Positions 61,433-64,000 of a stretch of DNA of 64,000 bases are shown piece after piece; within the stretch, counting starts at the first letter, position 1, and each line of letters begins with the position of its first letter. A program made the translations under genes and the position numbers. The DNA is taken from positions 1 to 64,000 of the forward strand of contig NZ_RJJX01000010.1 of the NCBI RefSeq assembly GCF_003996985.1, given 5' to 3'. The notes beneath the pieces are model-generated. The model was not told where the DNA came from, made no database searches, and saw only the letters and a list, made by a program, of their open reading frames with translations. Source of the DNA: Ancylomarina longa (lineage in GTDB: Bacteria; Bacteroidota; Bacteroidia; Bacteroidales; Marinifilaceae).

Positions 61433-64000
61433 TTACTTAGCGTTTATATCTTCCTTCTTCAGCATCTCCTTCAACATCAATCTCTCTTCATCTACCCCCA
61501 AAGAATCACTCTTCTTCTTAGTATCTTCGAATAACTTCTTATTTTCGTCCGGATCAGAACCTTCAAAAGGAAGCTCTATTTCTTTTTTTTGAATCTTCTC
61601 CTCGTTCTGCTTCTCTTCCTGAAGCAACACATTCAACTTTTTCTGTGTTCTGAGGAGGATATCATCATCTTTTACACCATAATTATCAATTATACTTTGT
61701 AAAGTGTAACGAGCCTGAAAACGATCCCCTTTTTGAAGATAAACATCCGATAGGAGTAAAAAACTCTCGGCCAACCAATATTGATGTGGTGAATTCATTT
61801 CTATAAACTGATTGATTTCCTTCTCTGACAGATCGTATTTAGCCTTGTCAAAATAAAGTTTTGCCAACAAAAATTTAGCTTCCGCACCCTCAGTACTTTG
61901 TGTTTCTATGGTAAGAGATTTTAAATCAGCCAAAGCTTTAACGGATTCTTTAAGGGCTAAATAAGATTTTGCCTGCTTATAAGTTGCTTCGCGAACAATT
62001 TCTTCCTGTACTTTTGGAAGATTTAGCACCTCTTTTGCAGCATCAATACAAACCTGAAAATCATTTAACTCATACGCAGTTCTCATATAGCCTATTTTCG
62101 CAATTCGAATGTGTTCCGGAATCTCGCTACTCTGCTTTAATCTCAAAAATTGCGATTTCGCTGCAACAAAATTTCCTTTTCGGTAATTCAGTTGCGAAGC
62201 TGCCAGAAGAGCTTTCTCCGTAAATAAATTATCAGATTGCTTTAACACCTCCTCAAATCCTGTTAAAGCCTCCTCATATTTTTTTTGATTTAATGCCGCA
62301 TCTGCTTTGTAAAACTGAGCATTTAAACAAAACATCCCATTGGGGAAATTCGCTAAATACTGAGAGAATGCCTTTGTTCCACGCTCACTTTCACCATTCA
62401 TATATAAACGTTCAGCCGATATATAGCTCAAGGAATCTTTTTCCGAGCTTCTAACACGAACTCCTCCATCAAAGGATTCTGCAAAAGCAAAATAATCGTC
62501 CACCTGATTGAGATCGATATACACATTTTTCAATCCAGTAAATGCACTTTTCTTTTCTTCACTTTGCGGATATTTCATCACCACCTGTTTATAGTAGTGA
62601 ATAGCTTGCTGGTAATCTTTTAAATTATAATTCATCAGGCCTAATTGTACCAAAGCTTTTGCAGCGTAACTACTTTGAGGATTATTGTCCACCAATTCTT
62701 TGTACATCTTAATTGCGCTACGCTGATCACCAAGTTTTACTTTTGCTCTCGCCAATTCATATAAAGCATCATCGGTATATTCCGAATTGGGATATGTATT
62801 TTTTAATTTTTCAAGCAAGCTCACCTTCTCTTTAGGCTGATTTAATAAACCCAAGACAAAAGCTTGTTGATAAATAGCATAATCTGCATCCCACTTTGCA
62901 CCATTTGCCGCCTTAGCATAAAATTCAGCAGCTTTCTGATATTCCCTATCCAAAAAGAAACAATCTCCAATTCTATTGTAAGCATCCCAAACATAACGAT
63001 CCTCTATCGTTGCCTGATTTACAAACTTGCGATACCAGTCGGAAGCATTCTCATACTTATCCATCTCAAAATAAGCAGAAGCAATATTGTAATAAGCGCG
63101 ACCAAAATAAACAGAAGCACCAACTCCGGAAGCAAGTAAAAACTTCTTATACAAAACAATTGCTTCTTCAAAATCCTGCACTCTGTATTTCGCTTCTGCT
63201 TTCCAATACAGACATTCCGCAGCAATTTTTGAATTATAAATTTGATATTGCAAGGAAGCATCGAAAGATTTTACTGCCTCGGGGTATTTCAATTGCTTCA
63301 TCCATTCCAAACCACGCAACCACGAAACTCTTTGATAAGCTCTCTTAATCTGAGGAGTTTTATTCTTGATCTTATCCATAGAAGCCAAAGCATCGCCATA
63401 ATTTTTGGTAGTCATATAAACCTTCACCAAATAGTCATAGGCCTCATCATTCCGATTGGAATCGGGATATTTCTGCAAATATTCATCGAATGCTTTTATG
63501 GTTTCATTAAATGGAGAATAGGATAATTCATAGGTGAGCTTAGCAAAGTTAAAAAGTGCATCTTGCTGCATATTTTTATCGAAATCCATTCTGGCGGTAC
63601 TTGCAAAAGCCACCTTAGCACCACTTTTATTTCCGGTTTTTAAATAACAATCTGCCAAACAATAACTCGCAATCTGCAGCATCTCGTCCTCTTCCCCCCC
63701 TACTCTTTCGAATTGTGTAATGGCTTTTTCAAATTCCTGTTGCTTGTAAAGACAATAGCCATAAGCAAATCGATCTCCACGAGTTAGACTCTCTTTCCCT
63801 CGCTCCAGAAAAGGAATTGCTTTTTGATACTCCTTAAGCTGATAGTGCGATAATCCTATCATCTTAGCAATTTCAGCACGTCGGGAAACGGTTACATCCT
63901 CTAATAGAGGAATTGCATAGGCTAATAATTGAGAATATTTTTCCTGTAAATAATAAATCTGAGTAATGTAGTAGGGAACAATAGGCGCGAAAGTCTTGTT
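61433..64000 (-). CDS. Large TPR protein, N-terminus outside the window (partial)
   Basis: The frame remains open across the right edge at 64000, so the true start is outside the window and the visible part has at least 855 residues. TPR motifs repeat throughout: for example YANASDWYRKFV-type and DALYELARAKVKLGDQRSAI, NYNLKDYQQAIHYYKQ, each about 34 residues long. The C-terminal 60 residues are charged and helical (KEIELPFEGSDPDENKK). It precedes the barrel gene by 19 bases. A scaffold function at the envelope is likely. Confidence 0.82.
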   Translation of the reverse strand, partial: NKTFAPIVPYYITQIYYLQEKYSQLLAYAIPLLEDVTVSRRAEIAKMIGLSHYQLKEYQKAIPFLERGKESLTRGDRFAYGYCLYKQQEFEKAITQFERVGGEEDEMLQIASYCLADCYLKTGNKSGAKVAFASTARMDFDKNMQQDALFNFAKLTYELSYSPFNETIKAFDEYLQKYPDSNRNDEAYDYLVKVYMTTKNYGDALASMDKIKNKTPQIKRAYQRVSWLRGLEWMKQLKYPEAVKSFDASLQYQIYNSKIAAECLYWKAEAKYRVQDFEEAIVLYKKFLLASGVGASVYFGRAYYNIASAYFEMDKYENASDWYRKFVNQATIEDRYVWDAYNRIGDCFFLDREYQKAAEFYAKAANGAKWDADYAIYQQAFVLGLLNQPKEKVSLLEKLKNTYPNSEYTDDALYELARAKVKLGDQRSAIKMYKELVDNNPQSSYAAKALVQLGLMNYNLKDYQQAIHYYKQVVMKYPQSEEKKSAFTGLKNVYIDLNQVDDYFAFAESFDGGVRVRSSEKDSLSYISAERLYMNGESERGTKAFSQYLANFPNGMFCLNAQFYKADAALNQKKYEEALTGFEEVLKQSDNLFTEKALLAASQLNYRKGNFVAAKSQFLRLKQSSEIPEHIRIAKIGYMRTAYELNDFQVCIDAAKEVLNLPKVQEEIVREATYKQAKSYLALKESVKALADLKSLTIETQSTEGAEAKFLLAKLYFDKAKYDLSEKEINQFIEMNSPHQYWLAESFLLLSDVYLQKGDRFQARYTLQSIIDNYGVKDDDILLRTQKKLNVLLQEEKQNEEKIQKKEIELPFEGSDPDENKKLFEDTKKKSDSLGVDEERLMLKEMLKKEDINAK

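Overview
The window looks like chromosomal DNA from a low-GC member of the Bacteroidota, probably a marine Bacteroidales/Marinilabiliales-type organism (the lineage is an inference from gene content). Supporting signs are the DUF3570/DUF4266/ApbE cluster, large outer-membrane barrels, DPP-IV, a short principal sigma factor, a eukaryote-type citrate synthase, a class I hybrid-cluster protein, promoters with the Bacteroidota -7 element TAnnTTTG, and the near absence of Shine-Dalgarno sequences (infC is a striking exception). Most genes are housekeeping or envelope functions. There is no prophage, CRISPR array or intact insertion sequence.

Layout. 1-723 is gene-free and packed with degenerate dispersed repeats. 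724-4463 (minus) holds an amino-sugar/cell-wall set: a DUF554 protein, a sugar kinase fused to the RapZ C-terminal domain, a 48-residue five-cysteine protein too short for ordinary gene calling, a MurU-like nucleotidyltransferase and a membrane protein. 4962-7530 (plus) has a DUF4242/cyclase-like/AraC regulator followed by a flavin-linked oxidoreductase. 7629-10729 (minus) is the thioredoxin-ApbE-DUF4266-DUF3570 envelope operon. 11616-12207 contains tRNA-Leu(GAG), a truncated integrase and tRNA-Gly(GCC), which is the scar of an old integration. 12401-14614 is DPP-IV. 14918-18118 is thrS-infC-rpmI-rplT, with infC starting at AUA. 18228-21270 encodes an ABC-F ATPase and citrate synthase. 21572-21930 is a frameshifted DoxX-like gene. 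22009-25799 has a coiled-coil lipoprotein and a NarX/NarL-like two-component pair. 25968-29302 is a sugar importer, a ROK kinase and a divergent AraC regulator.

29288-41705 is a mixed stretch: esterase, metallophosphoesterase, an ATP10-like protein, threonine aldolase, murB, mltG, an M14 peptidase, a subtilisin-like lipoprotein, a transglutaminase-like protein downstream of two FNR-like boxes, and a nucleoid-associated protein. 41732-45591 has a PepSY membrane protein, hcp with a CRP/FNR-type dyad at about -41, and a small periplasmic protein. 45915-58731 carries a HAD phosphatase, an exo/endonuclease-like lipoprotein, uvrB, the principal sigma factor with a good promoter, a DegP/HtrA protease, dapF, a Cache hybrid histidine kinase, a LOG-family protein and gyrB. 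59080-64000 (minus) ends in a secreted protein, a plugless barrel and a large TPR protein that runs off the right edge.

Leads most worth following: (i) the kinase-RapZ fusion with its five-cysteine partner and the nucleotidyltransferase, which suggests amino-sugar recycling tied to amino-sugar sensing; (ii) the thioredoxin/ApbE/DUF4266/DUF3570 operon, whose small lipoprotein ends in a Gly-Cys tail; (iii) the DUF4242-cyclase-like-AraC fusion; (iv) the anaerobic/nitrosative-type regulatory sites at hcp and upstream of the transglutaminase gene; (v) the infC AUA start. All functions are read from sequence motifs remembered from known families; no database search was run.
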